Origin: an uncultured Cytophaga sp.
GTDB taxonomy: Bacteria > Bacteroidota > Bacteroidia > Cytophagales > Cytophagaceae
Direction: 5' to 3'
Assembly: GCF_937863595.1 (NCBI RefSeq)
Contig: NZ_CALMGQ010000116.1
Coordinates: forward strand, 1 to 41,396
Length of the DNA stretch: 41,396 bases
Part shown: positions 18,228-27,065 of the stretch, in pieces
Layout: every line of letters begins with the position of its first letter
Numbering within the stretch: position 1 is the stretch's first letter
Position numbers and translations under genes: made by a program
Notes under the pieces: model-generated
Database searches by the model: none
The model's input: only the letters and a program-made list of their open reading frames with translations
What the model was told of the DNA's origin: nothing

Positions 18228-18677
18228 ATGGGACAATCACTTTCACAGATATATGTACATCTTATATTTGGAACAAAAAATCGGCATCCCTTTATTACTG
18301 AAGAAATAGAACCTTCATTACGTAAATACATAACCGGCATATTAAAAAACCTGGATAGCCCAGTTATTAAAATAAATTCAATGCCGGATCATATTCATAT
18401 TCTTTTTCGATTCTCAAAAAAATACACCTTAATTAAAATTATAGAAGAAGTTAAAAAGTATTCTTCTAAATGGATGAAAAGCAATGGCATTAATGGATTT
18501 ACTTGGCAAATTGGTTACGGCGCTTTCTCTGTTAGTAGTTCTAAAATTGATATTGTTACATCTTACATTATCAATCAAAAAGAACATCATAAAAACGTAT
18601 CATTTCAGAATGAAATTGAAAACTTCATGAAGGAGTATCAAATTTCTGAGTATGATTCGGAATATTTCTGGGTGTAA
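18228..18677 (+). CDS. REP-associated HUH transposase (IS200/Y1 family)
   Basis: 149 aa, full length for the short Y1 transposases. The HUH metal site is MPDHIHILF (His55, His57). The likely nucleophile is Tyr113 in TSYIINQKEHH. The flanking YGAFSVSSSKID and SFQNEIENFM are typical of the widespread REP-associated group. The enzyme would nick and join single-stranded DNA at the hairpins around it. The gene appears intact. Surrounding REPs carry CTAG at both feet, the sort of tetranucleotide recognised by RAYTs. No accessory TnpB is present. Confidence 0.93.
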   Translation: MGQSLSQIYVHLIFGTKNRHPFITEEIEPSLRKYITGILKNLDSPVIKINSMPDHIHILFRFSKKYTLIKIIEEVKKYSSKWMKSNGINGFTWQIGYGAFSVSSSKIDIVTSYIINQKEHHKNVSFQNEIENFMKEYQISEYDSEYFWV

Positions 18678-18711
18678 AGTATATATGGATGCGGACGCAA
18701 TACTTTATTTA

Positions 18712-18826
18712 CTAGGGGCGATGCCCCTAGCTATGATATTTCAGGCTTTCAGCCTGTTCGCATTTCATAACAAGTATTGGTGAGAGTTTTAAAAAAGTAT
18801 TTTATCAATTTAGAAATAAAAATAAA
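18712..18826. repeat. Left half of a REP unit (copy C)
   Basis: Starts with the REP palindrome 35 bp after the transposase stop and includes the inner hairpin. It follows unit A almost base for base until 18826, where it changes to a short AT-rich tail; unit B then begins at 18840. The inverted right half is missing. Confidence 0.75.
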
Positions 18827-18839
18827 AACATTAAACACA

Positions 18840-19007
18840 CTAGGGGCGATGCCCCTAGCTATGGCATTTCAGGCTTTCAGCCTGTTTGCATTTCATAGCA
18901 AGAGTAGATAAATTTAAAAAGAAGTATTCTATCAATTTAGAACTAAAAATAAACAGAACACAAAGCCTGAAAGGCTTTAAAACCATAGCTAGGGGCATCG
19001 CCCCTAG
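18840..19007. repeat. Full REP pair (BIME-like unit B), 168 bp
   Basis: Same architecture and nearly the same sequence as unit A, with about a dozen changes concentrated in the core (AGAGTAGATAAATTT versus AGTATTGGTGAGAG). REP palindromes at 18840-18858 and 18989-19007 form the inverted ends. Confidence 0.8.
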
Positions 19008-19034
19008 TAGTTGTAACTAGTAAAAGTCACCTTC

Positions 19035-19505
19035 CTACAATTTCAAACACAAAGCCTTAAACAAACCACCATCTGATATTACGCAGCCCGCTTGAATCAT
19101 ATCAAACAACTCCAATTCTCTTCTTTTAGAATACTTCTTTGAACTTGTTTGTACAAATAATTTATCAGGCGGATTCACTGTAGCTTCTTGAATAAAAACA
19201 GGATCTAAAAAATTAACACCCGTTTCATCTTTCGATTCCATTGCAACCAATACTAATTCCTCTGAATGACATTGAAAAGCATGAACAAATTTTTCAGAAC
19301 GGTATTCAAGATACTTTATATTTCGCATGATGCCTTCAAAAACTACATCGCTAAAAACATCAATCAACTGGTCTGCTCCTGCTCTGTCTTGCTCTTTCAT
19401 TTTCACCCAATCTTCTGCTGTAAAGCCATTCAACACAAGGTATTCAACAAATTCTTTTTCTAAATCTGTAAGTTCTTCTAGGCTTAAGGAACGGTAGGTA
19501 GGCAT
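19035..19505 (-). CDS. DUF6495-like protein
   Basis: 156 aa, soluble and acidic, starting MPTYRSLSLEELTDLEKEFVEYLVLNG. It has AEDWVKMKEQDRAGADQLIDVFSDVV and the end GLFKALCLKL. The layout matches my memory of the Bacteroidota family DUF6495; the function is unknown. The ATG at 19503-19505 is well placed. The gene converges on the REP island, whose hairpins probably end its transcript. Confidence 0.7.
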   Translation of the reverse strand: MPTYRSLSLEELTDLEKEFVEYLVLNGFTAEDWVKMKEQDRAGADQLIDVFSDVVFEGIMRNIKYLEYRSEKFVHAFQCHSEELVLVAMESKDETGVNFLDPVFIQEATVNPPDKLFVQTSSKKYSKRRELELFDMIQAGCVISDGGLFKALCLKL

Positions 19506-19512
19506 GTTTTTT

Positions 19513-19543
19513 TGAATTATGAATTATAAATGATGAATTATAA
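19513..19543. repeat. ATAATTCAT short repeats upstream of the DUF6495 gene
   Basis: On the minus strand ATAATTCAT occurs three times with small changes directly before the start codon. It is the same word family as 1518-1554. Confidence 0.5.
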
Positions 19544-19744
19544 CGCCCTTGAATGTGTGGCAAAACAAATACCACCGAATTGATAGTATCAATGTTTAGT
19601 GGAATTCGAAAGTACAGTTTTCGATCTTTGTGTTACAAGAGACCAAGTTTATGTTTATATCAAACGATGCTCTGAAATATAGTATAAATGATGTATAACG
19701 AGTGCGCAGAACACAATCATTAGTTTAACAACGGATCGTATCTT

Positions 19745-20488
19745 TTACTTCAAACCACTTGCTAACACATCACAAATATGCATGGTTTTAATAGTCAAGT
19801 TATTGTGTTTGATATAGCCATCTAGGTGCATCAAACACGAAACATCTGTAGATACAATAATGGATGCGCCCGTATCCATGGCATTTAACACTTTTTGCTC
19901 GGCCATACCAACCGAAATGGGTTCAAATTTTACGGCAAAGGTACCGCCAAATCCACAACACGTTTCATTGTCTTTCAACTCAACCAATTCAATGCCTTTT
20001 ACATTTTTCAATAAGGCTCTCGGACCTTCTTTAATCTTACATTCCCTCAATGCACTGCAGGAATCGTGGTAGGTAATCTTTGCATCAAAGGCAGCACCTG
20101 GGATTGAAGTAACACCCAATATTTTAGTTACAAACTCTGTAAACTCATACGTATTTTGTTTAACGCGTTTGTAATCCAATATAAAAGATGTAGAATCAAA
20201 CAAGCGACTGTAACTATTGCAAACCATACCTACACAAGATGCAGATGGAGAAACGATATATCGATTTGGTGTAGAAAAATCTTTTAAAAATTTAATGGCA
20301 ACATCTTTGGCTTCATCAAAAAAACCTGCATTAAATGCTGGCTGACCGCAACATGTTTGATTTGGATTGTAATGCACTTCACATCCTAAATGTTCTAATA
20401 TTTTGACCATATTAAAACCCGTTTCGGGATATACTTGATCCACAAAACAAGGAATAAAAATATCAACGATTATTTTTTTAGATTTCAT
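19745..20488 (-). CDS. LutA/GlcF-type (Fe-S)-binding oxidoreductase subunit
   Basis: 247 aa with two cysteine-rich CCG domains: TCCGQP (Cys46, Cys47) with Cys85, and HDSC (Cys144), TCCGFGG (Cys177, Cys178) with Cys218. This is the LutA/YkgE layout. In the lactate-utilisation complex LutA acts with LutB and LutC, neither of which is present here. The gene is instead last in the operon behind metF and an HMG-CoA-lyase-like gene (29-bp gap), so its redox partner and substrate are unclear. Confidence 0.9.
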   Translation of the reverse strand: MKSKKIIVDIFIPCFVDQVYPETGFNMVKILEHLGCEVHYNPNQTCCGQPAFNAGFFDEAKDVAIKFLKDFSTPNRYIVSPSASCVGMVCNSYSRLFDSTSFILDYKRVKQNTYEFTEFVTKILGVTSIPGAAFDAKITYHDSCSALRECKIKEGPRALLKNVKGIELVELKDNETCCGFGGTFAVKFEPISVGMAEQKVLNAMDTGASIIVSTDVSCLMHLDGYIKHNNLTIKTMHICDVLASGLK

Positions 20489-20517
20489 GTGCGTATGGGA
20501 AGTGCAGATAAACTGCG

Positions 20518-21387
20518 TTATCTCGTAAATATTTCTGAAGCCATTTTTAATGCTTCCTTAAATTGTATCGGATTAATATTCGTAGGGATGGATCGGATTT
20601 TTAATTCTTCTAACAAAACTTCCGTATTAATATTTCCAACCAATTCATCTTTTGCCATAGGGCAACCACCAATTCCCATAATAGTCGAATCGATACGCTT
20701 GCAGCCAACATCCAAAGCAGCTTGTATTTTTATCCGTGCTGTATCTGGTCGCGAGTGAAAATGTGCTCCAAATTCAATATGTGGAAATGCAGATTGTACA
20801 GAATTAAATACATGCTTAATCAATTCTGGTTCAGAGCTTCCAATCGTATCAGACAATGAGATTGTCGTAATTTCTAATTGATCCAGTTGTTTGACAAAAT
20901 CAATAACCGTTGAAGCAGAATAAGACTCACCATATGGATTTCCAAAACCCATAGATAAATATACTACTAGATTTTTTTGTCGTTGAATGCACAAATGCTG
21001 AATGGCATCAACTGTTCGCATTGCTTCATCAATACTTTTATTGGTATTTTTTTGTTGAAAGGTTTCAGATAGGGATAATGGAAAACCCAAATAGTCAATT
21101 TCCGAATAGCTTAATGCCTGCTCTGCTCCTCTTTCATTGGCAATAATAGATAATAAGGCCGATCGCTCCCCATCTAAGTTTAATAAATCCAGCACATCTG
21201 CCGTGTCTTTCATCTGTGGTATGGCTTTCGAAGAGACAAAACTTCCAAAGTCAACCGTATGAAACCCAGAACGCAACAAGATATTGATATATTTTGCCTT
21301 TAATTCGGTAGGAATAAAAGGCAAAATACCCTGCATGGCGTCTCTAGGACACTCAATAAGCTTTATATGTGATGGAATGGACTGCAT
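20518..21387 (-). CDS. Hydroxymethylglutaryl-CoA lyase-like protein
   Basis: 289 aa TIM-barrel of the HMGL family. Catalytic residues are in place: Arg15-Asp16 in ECPRDAMQG, the metal-binding His209/His211 in GAHFHSRPDTA, and the catalytic Cys242 in GIGGCPMAKDELVGN. The segment GSFVSSKAIPQM is a family signature. The expected reaction splits HMG-CoA into acetoacetate and acetyl-CoA (leucine catabolism); a related aldol substrate cannot be excluded. Start and metF stop overlap as TAATG, so translation is coupled to metF. Confidence 0.88.
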   Translation of the reverse strand: MQSIPSHIKLIECPRDAMQGILPFIPTELKAKYINILLRSGFHTVDFGSFVSSKAIPQMKDTADVLDLLNLDGERSALLSIIANERGAEQALSYSEIDYLGFPLSLSETFQQKNTNKSIDEAMRTVDAIQHLCIQRQKNLVVYLSMGFGNPYGESYSASTVIDFVKQLDQLEITTISLSDTIGSSEPELIKHVFNSVQSAFPHIEFGAHFHSRPDTARIKIQAALDVGCKRIDSTIMGIGGCPMAKDELVGNINTEVLLEELKIRSIPTNINPIQFKEALKMASEIFTR

Positions 21388-22343
21388 TAAAATACCTGTG
21401 AAGCGATTGATTTAACCGTATCTGACTTACCCATTGAGTAATAGTGCAATACGGGCGTTCCAGCTTGCATAAGTTCTTTCGATTGTTGCACAGCCCACTC
21501 AATACCAACCTGACGAACTTGTTCGTCATCTTTACACGCTTCTACTGCTTTTACCAAGTCTTCCGGAATAACTAAATGGAATATTTTCGGTAAAATTTGC
21601 AATTGTTTCTTCGTTGTCAATGGTTTAATTCCTGGAATGATTGGAATATGAATTCCATTTGCTCTGCAGTTTGCAACAAAGTCCAAGTACTTTTTATTAT
21701 CAAAAAACATTTGTGTAACAATGTAGTCACTACCACAATCTACTTTATGTTTTAATTGTTTCATATCTGCTTCTAATGAAGAAGCATCCATATGCATTTC
21801 TGGATATGCTGCAACACCAATACAAAAATTTGTTGGTGCAGGATTCAATAAATCTTCTTCCACATAAATGCCATTATTCATATCCTTGATTTGTGAAACC
21901 AATTCTGAAGCATAACTGTAGCCACCAACTTTCGGAATAAAATTTCCTTCAAATTTTATTGGATCACCTCTTAGTGCCAACACATTATCAATTCCTAAAA
22001 ATTGCAAATCAATTAATGCGTCTTCCGTTTCTTGTCTATTAAATCCACCACAAATTAAATGAGGAACTGCATCTACTTTAAAACGATTCATGATAGCTGC
22101 ACAAATCCCAACCGTCCCAGGACGCTTACGAACAGTGATCTTCTCCTTTGTTCCGTCTGAACGTTCCTTTATTTGGAAATCTTCTCTGTGATAGGTAACA
22201 TCAATAAATGGAGGCTTAAATTCCATCAATGGATCAATTGCATCAAAAATAGATTGTATATTTTGTCCTTTAAGAGGCGGAAGTATTTCTATTGAAAATA
22301 ATGTCTTACCATTTGCCGCAGCAATATGTTCTGTAACCTTCAT
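21387..22343 (-). CDS. metF: Methylenetetrahydrofolate reductase
   Basis: 318 aa TIM-barrel flavoprotein, close to the family norm. FSIEILPP near the N-terminus holds the conserved Glu of the active site. VTYHRE, AALRGDP-type LALRGDP (about 118-124), YPEMH and the FAD-contacting MFFDNKKYLDFVANCR-type helix are all present. It makes 5-methyl-THF, the methyl donor of the MetH pair encoded 0.7 kb upstream on the same strand. First gene of metF-HMGL-LutA, with a -7-like TATTTTTG just upstream. Confidence 0.96.
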   Translation of the reverse strand: MKVTEHIAAANGKTLFSIEILPPLKGQNIQSIFDAIDPLMEFKPPFIDVTYHREDFQIKERSDGTKEKITVRKRPGTVGICAAIMNRFKVDAVPHLICGGFNRQETEDALIDLQFLGIDNVLALRGDPIKFEGNFIPKVGGYSYASELVSQIKDMNNGIYVEEDLLNPAPTNFCIGVAAYPEMHMDASSLEADMKQLKHKVDCGSDYIVTQMFFDNKKYLDFVANCRANGIHIPIIPGIKPLTTKKQLQILPKIFHLVIPEDLVKAVEACKDDEQVRQVGIEWAVQQSKELMQAGTPVLHYYSMGKSDTVKSIASQVF

Positions 22344-22364
22344 GTTGTTGTATTAGTATGTATA

Positions 22365-22372
22365 CAAAAATA
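22365..22372 (-). promoter_or_regulatory. Possible -7 element for metF
   Basis: Minus-strand TATTTTTG fits TAnnTTTG, 21 bp before the metF ATG. The upstream TTG element is not convincing. Confidence 0.35.
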
Positions 22373-22596
22373 CATAAATCAATTTGAAACCACTACACTG
22401 AAATTAAATCATTGAATGAATGGAATTATAAATAAAATATGATTGTATGAATAAAAAGTATCCACTATTAATTGATTCATTTAAAATGAAAAATTAAATC
22501 TATATATTTTCATTGTTGATAACATAGAGAAATCTTATTAACAATTTGCACTTGAGAAATATTTACATGCATGTTTTTTTTTATTAGATAGAGACA

Positions 22597-22636
22597 TCAA
22601 AAAAAAAATTCTATCGTTTGGCAACGATAGAATTTT
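22597..22636 (-). terminator. Orphan terminator hairpin
   Basis: A 12-bp perfect stem AAAATTCTATCG / CGATAGAATTTT with an 8-nt loop. On the minus strand it continues into a run of T (A-run at 22597-22608 on plus). It lies about 420 bp beyond the metH stop and beyond metH's own terminator, so it either backs up metH or ends an unseen short transcript. Confidence 0.65.
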
Positions 22637-22996
22637 CACTTTAGTCAAGCAAATATATTTATTTAATTACAAAAATGAATTAACCACTATTTGCAAATAA
22701 TTAATTCGTGGAGGTTTATTAGAACTAAATTAAGTAAAAATGCCTCATTTTGCAATAATATGCTATTATTTATATTTTAGTCAAATTAGCCGCATTTTAC
22801 TAGTATTTAATTAAATAGTGGAATAATACAATTTATAGATTCATCTCAATAAACAACTTTTTATAATACAACCACTTATGAAAATGTATTTTTTATAAAT
22901 TATAACTTAAAATATACACTCTTAACAATTGTTAAAATTGTATTATTCTTCTATTTATGCTTCATTTTACAGAAATAGATATCCATTTGTTTAATA

Positions 22997-23036
22997 AAAA
23001 AAAGAAATCCCTATACATTTACATATATAGGGATTT
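22997..23036 (-). terminator. metH terminator
   Basis: Minus-strand stem AAATCCCTATA / TATAGGGATTT (11 bp) followed by a T-rich tail, 23 bp after the metH stop. Confidence 0.8.
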
Positions 23037-23058
23037 TATTCAAAATATTGTATATATA

Positions 23059-25752
23059 TTAAACATCATATGTTAAATTGGGTGCCAACCACTTCTCCAT
23101 GGTCGACAAATTCATCTTTTTGCGGTTGGCATAGACTTCCACTTGGTCTTTTGCAACTTTACCAAGACCAAAATACTTGGCATCTGGACTGGCAAAATAA
23201 AATCCAGAAACAGAAGATGCTGGGTACATCGCCATACTTTCTGTCAATATTATTCCTGTTTTATTCGTCGCATCCAACAATTTAAATAAGTCCGGCTTTT
23301 CTGTATGATCAGGACAAGCAGGATAACCTGGTGCTGGACGAATACCTACATAGGTCTCTTTAATCATCTCTTCCGTATCTATATTTTCTTCCGGAGCATA
23401 CCCCCAAAACTCTTTACGTACTTTCGCATGTACACATTCTGCAAAAGCTTCAGCCAATCGATCTGCTATAGCTTTCAACATAATGCTATTATAATCATCA
23501 TGATCTTTTTCAAAACGCTCTAAATAAGGTTCAATACCCATACCAGCCGTTACTGCAAACATGCCAATGTAATCCTTTTTACCAGATTCTTTCGGCGCAA
23601 TATAATCCGCTAAAGAAATATTGGGTACTCCTTTCCCTTTTTTCCCTTGTTGTCTTAAAAAATGGAATTGTTTCAGTACGGTCGTTCTAGATTCATCAGC
23701 GTATACTTCAACCGTATCATCCTGAACAACTGAGGCAGGATAAATGCCATATACAGCATTCGCGGTAAGCCATTTTTCTTTAATAACTTGATCTAACAAC
23801 GTATTGGCATCCACAAATAGCTTTTCAGCTTCAACACCAATCACCGGATCTTTAAATATTTTCGGATATTTCCCTTTCAACATCCATGTCTGAAAAAACG
23901 GTGTCCAATCAATATATGTACGAATTTCTTCCAAAGAGAAATCGGTTAAGGCATAACTTCCCAATTGATTGGGGGTATGAATGGGAACCGTATTCCAATC
24001 CGCTACAAATTTGTTTGCACACGCTTCTGCGTAGGTCACATAATTTTTATCTTCGCGTTTATTTGCATAATCTTCACGAAGTTGCGCATACTCGGCTTTC
24101 ATTTCTTTAACGAAAGCTTCGCAATGTTCATCGCTCAATAATTTACTCGCAACGGGTACTCCTTTTGAAGCATCCAATACGTGTATCACTGCACCACTAT
24201 AATTCGGATCAATTTTTACTGCTGTATGTATACGTGAAGTGGTTGCACCACCAATCATCAATGGCAATTTAAAACCTGCACGTTCCATTTCTTTCGCAAC
24301 GGTTACCATCTCATCTAAAGATGGCGTAATCAAACCAGACAGTCCAATGATATCTACTTTTTCTTCTATAGCTCGTTCTAATATTTTAGCAGCTGGAACC
24401 ATTACTCCTAAATCTACTATGTCATAATTGTTACACGCCAACACGACACCTACAATATTCTTTCCAATATCATGTACATCGCCTTTAACTGTAGCCATCA
24501 ATATTTTACCTGCATTACGTTGATCACCGTTCTTCTTTTTTTCTTCTTCTAAGAAAGGCATCAAATATGCTACGGATTTTTTCATAACACGCGCACTCTT
24601 TACAACTTGTGGCAAAAACATTTTCCCTTCGCCAAAAAGATCTCCAACCACATTCATCCCAGCCATCAACGGACCTTCAATTACTTTTAGAGGAATCACA
24701 TATTTAATACGTGCTTCTTCCGTATCGGCATCAATAAATTCAATTTCGCCTTTCACAAGTGCATGCGTCAAGCGTTCTTCAACACTCCCGTTCCGCCATT
24801 CAAGATCTTTAACCAGAACTTTATCGACTCCTTTAACACGATCGGCATATTCCAACAAACGTTCTGTGGCATCGTCTCTCCTATTTAACACAACATCTTC
24901 AACACGTTCCAATAAATCTTTGGGAATGTTTTGATATACCTCAAGCATGGCTGGGTTTACAATACCCATATCCATTCCTTCTTTTATTGCATAATATAAA
25001 AACACAGAGTGCATCGCTTCACGCACGGTATTATTCCCTCTAAACGAAAAGGACATATTACTTACACCTCCGCTTACATGGGCACCCGGAAGGTTTTCTC
25101 TAATCCAACGAGTTGCTTTAAAAAAATCAACGGCATAATTTTTATGCTCATCAATACCCGTAGCAATAGGAAAAATATTGGGATCGAAAATAATATCGTT
25201 CGGATTGAAATTAAGTTTATCAACCAATGTACGATATGAACGCTCACAAATTTGAATACGTCTTTCATATGTGTCAGCTTGTCCATCTTCATCAAAAGCC
25301 ATTACAACAACAGCTGCACCATACTTTTTAATTTTGCTCGCCTGTTCCAAGAACTCAGCCTCGCCCGCTTTTAAACTGATGGAGTTTACAATACCTTTTC
25401 CTTGAATACATTTAAGTCCGGCTTCAATCACATGCCATTTAGATGAATCCACCATTACAGGCACACGAGAAATTTCTGGTTCAGAAGCGAGTAAGTTTAA
25501 ATAGCGAACCATTGCAGCCTCACTATCCAACATTCCTTCATCCATGTTGACGTCAATCACTTGCGCACCTCCACGAACTTGATCCAATGCAACAGCAATC
25601 GCTTCTTCGTATTTATTCTCCTTAATTAAACGTAAAAACATTTTAGAACCTGTAACGTTGGTTCTTTCACCAATATTTACAAAAATGGAATCTTTATCTA
25701 CGATTAGTGGCTCAAGACCACTTAATTTCAACTTACCTATTTTATATTTCAT
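23059..25752 (-). CDS. metH: Methionine synthase, folate/cobalamin/reactivation half
   Basis: 897 aa covering MetH modules 2-4. Pterin-binding TIM-barrel (about 20-280; [29 protein letters not shown]). Cobalamin cap and Rossmann domain (about 310-560) with the His ligand in DVHDIGKN (425-432). C-terminal AdoMet-binding reactivation domain (about 590-897; [31 protein letters not shown]). It transfers methyl from 5-methyl-THF to B12 and on to homocysteine held by the partner protein. The homocysteine module is the separate gene 12 bp upstream. The split falls cleanly between modules, as is common in Bacteroidota. Confidence 0.96.
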   Translation of the reverse strand: MKYKIGKLKLSGLEPLIVDKDSIFVNIGERTNVTGSKMFLRLIKENKYEEAIAVALDQVRGGAQVIDVNMDEGMLDSEAAMVRYLNLLASEPEISRVPVMVDSSKWHVIEAGLKCIQGKGIVNSISLKAGEAEFLEQASKIKKYGAAVVVMAFDEDGQADTYERRIQICERSYRTLVDKLNFNPNDIIFDPNIFPIATGIDEHKNYAVDFFKATRWIRENLPGAHVSGGVSNMSFSFRGNNTVREAMHSVFLYYAIKEGMDMGIVNPAMLEVYQNIPKDLLERVEDVVLNRRDDATERLLEYADRVKGVDKVLVKDLEWRNGSVEERLTHALVKGEIEFIDADTEEARIKYVIPLKVIEGPLMAGMNVVGDLFGEGKMFLPQVVKSARVMKKSVAYLMPFLEEEKKKNGDQRNAGKILMATVKGDVHDIGKNIVGVVLACNNYDIVDLGVMVPAAKILERAIEEKVDIIGLSGLITPSLDEMVTVAKEMERAGFKLPLMIGGATTSRIHTAVKIDPNYSGAVIHVLDASKGVPVASKLLSDEHCEAFVKEMKAEYAQLREDYANKREDKNYVTYAEACANKFVADWNTVPIHTPNQLGSYALTDFSLEEIRTYIDWTPFFQTWMLKGKYPKIFKDPVIGVEAEKLFVDANTLLDQVIKEKWLTANAVYGIYPASVVQDDTVEVYADESRTTVLKQFHFLRQQGKKGKGVPNISLADYIAPKESGKKDYIGMFAVTAGMGIEPYLERFEKDHDDYNSIMLKAIADRLAEAFAECVHAKVRKEFWGYAPEENIDTEEMIKETYVGIRPAPGYPACPDHTEKPDLFKLLDATNKTGIILTESMAMYPASSVSGFYFASPDAKYFGLGKVAKDQVEVYANRKKMNLSTMEKWLAPNLTYDV

Positions 25753-25764
25753 TATGCTAATAGA

Positions 25765-26775
25765 CTATGCTTCTACTTCTTCTAATTTACGTGGTGCAAA
25801 TTTTGCTGCCACTTCCGCCATTGCTTTAATGTGATCAGGTGTACTTCCACAGCATCCGCCTAAAATGTTTACTAGACCTTCTTCTAAAAATTCAGTTATT
25901 TGTTCGGCCATTTGTGCAGGTGTTTCGTCGTATTGACCAAACTCATTTGGAAGTCCGGCATTTGGATATGCACTTACAAAGAAGGGCGCTTCTTTTGCTA
26001 AGACTTGTAAATAAGGTCTCAATTCTTTTGCACCAAGCGCACAATTTAAACCAACAGACAATAACGGAGCATGAGAAACAGAAATTAAAAATGCTTCAGT
26101 TGTTTGTCCAGATAATGTTCTGCCACTTGCATCGGTAATGGTTGCAGAAACCATAACAGGGATTTCGTTCCCAGTTTCTTCAAACAATTCCATGATGGCA
26201 TAAATTGCAGCCTTAGAATTTAAGGTGTCAAAAATCGTTTCGATTAATAAAATATCTGCACCACCTTCTATCAATGCAATCGCTTGATCTTTGTAGGCTT
26301 TGGCTAATTCATCGAAGGTTACAGCACGATATCCTGGATCATTTACATCGGGCGAAATAGATGCTGTTCTATTCGTCGGCCCCATCGCACCTGCAACAAA
26401 ACGAGGGCGAGACGGATCTTTTTTCATGAATTCATCGGCAGCATCGCGAGCAATTTTTGCACCATAATAATTGATATCATACACCATATGCTCCAAGCGA
26501 TAATCGGCTTGTGCAATGGTTGTACCGCTAAACGTGTTGGTTTCAATAATATCAGCACCTGCTGCTAAATATTCGGTATGGATTGCTTTGATCACATCTG
26601 GCCGAGTAAAACTCAACAAATCATTATTCCCTTTTAATGGATGATCGTGATCTTTTAATTTTTCATTTCTAAAATCTTCTTCTTCCAAACTATATCGTTG
26701 GATCATGGTACCCATAGCACCGTCCAAAATTAAAATTCTTTGGGCTAATTCGCTTCTAATATCTGCCTTTGACAT
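25765..26775 (-). CDS. metH: Methionine synthase, homocysteine-binding half
   Basis: 336 aa homocysteine S-methyltransferase domain: [20 protein letters not shown] (17-36), and zinc ligands Cys245 (GLNCALGA) and Cys308/Cys309 ([10 protein letters not shown]). [13 protein letters not shown] matches the MetH N-terminal module rather than stand-alone BHMT. It holds zinc-activated homocysteine for methylation by the downstream protein. The product stops right after the barrel (KLEEVEA). Promoter at 26807-26837 gives a leader of about 25 nt. Confidence 0.95.
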   Translation of the reverse strand: MSKADIRSELAQRILILDGAMGTMIQRYSLEEEDFRNEKLKDHDHPLKGNNDLLSFTRPDVIKAIHTEYLAAGADIIETNTFSGTTIAQADYRLEHMVYDINYYGAKIARDAADEFMKKDPSRPRFVAGAMGPTNRTASISPDVNDPGYRAVTFDELAKAYKDQAIALIEGGADILLIETIFDTLNSKAAIYAIMELFEETGNEIPVMVSATITDASGRTLSGQTTEAFLISVSHAPLLSVGLNCALGAKELRPYLQVLAKEAPFFVSAYPNAGLPNEFGQYDETPAQMAEQITEFLEEGLVNILGGCCGSTPDHIKAMAEVAAKFAPRKLEEVEA

Positions 26776-26806
26776 ATTCGTTCCTTTCTTCTAAGAGCCT
26801 GAATTA

Positions 26807-26837
26807 CAAACCTACATACTTGTGGGCTTAAAGACAA
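26807..26837 (-). promoter_or_regulatory. metH promoter, Bacteroidota consensus
   Basis: On the minus strand: TTG (26837-26835), 20 bp, then TAGGTTTG (26814-26807), matching TTG-N19/20-TAnnTTTG. It lies about 31 bp ahead of the metH start. The leader would be too short for a riboswitch. Confidence 0.55.
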
Positions 26838-27031
26838 CTCTTTTTATAAAACTTCACTATGAAAGAATGTAACAAATAAAGTAATCAAATCATTTCAAAT
26901 CTATATCCACTTTAAAAACATACACCTTATACCAACAAGGAATACACATAAAAATACATATATGGACGATTATTTAATTCTAAATCCACTTAAAGTCTCA
27001 AAAACCGCTTTTAAAAGAGCACTTATCTATG

Positions 27032-27039
27032 TATTTTTG
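27032..27039 (+). promoter_or_regulatory. Possible -7 element for the Ppx/GppA gene
   Basis: TATTTTTG fits TAnnTTTG, 26 bp before the GTG start at 27066. The upstream element is weak (TTTT). Confidence 0.35.
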
Positions 27040-27065
27040 GATTCTTATTCATTTAATAGAAAATC

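Larger units (their letters stand above)
17831..19007. mobile_element. REP/RAYT island between convergent genes
   Basis: Seven copies of the palindrome CTAGGGGCGATGCCCCTAG or its reverse: 17831-17849, 17990-18008, 18140-18158, 18170-18185 (degenerate, CTAGGGTCGCCCCTAG), 18712-18730, 18840-18858 and 18989-19007. A second hairpin CAGGCTTTCAGCCTG accompanies most of them. A REP-associated HUH transposase gene (18228-18677) sits inside. The island begins 21 bp after the M1 peptidase stop and ends 28 bp before the DUF6495 stop. This is the classic extragenic position of REP elements, where the hairpins may also act as terminators. Confidence 0.85.
22344..23058. other. Gene-free AT-rich region between metF and metH, 715 bp
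   Basis: No ORF of credible length on either strand. Contents: the putative metF -7 element (22365-22372), a strong hairpin at 22605-22636, a perfect 14-bp palindrome TTAACAATTGTTAA (22922-22935) and the metH terminator (22997-23036). About 350 bp (22640-22990) has nothing I can name. Confidence 0.6.

Noticed and set aside
17831..19007. Regularly repeated palindromes, CRISPR-like at first sight
   Set aside because: The repeats alternate in orientation, spacing is irregular (roughly 12 to 530 bp), the intervening DNA is itself repeated rather than unique, and no cas gene is present. They fit REP elements with their transposase.
25753..25764. metH interruption as a frameshift
   Set aside because: The upstream ORF ends right after the homocysteine barrel and the downstream ORF has its own ATG and complete pterin domain. 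The split falls at a module boundary and is known from Bacteroidota.
26776..27000. SAM or cobalamin riboswitch upstream of metH
   Set aside because: Nested inverted segments exist, but none of the conserved riboswitch core sequences could be recognised. They overlap a good promoter, leaving a leader of only about 25 nt.
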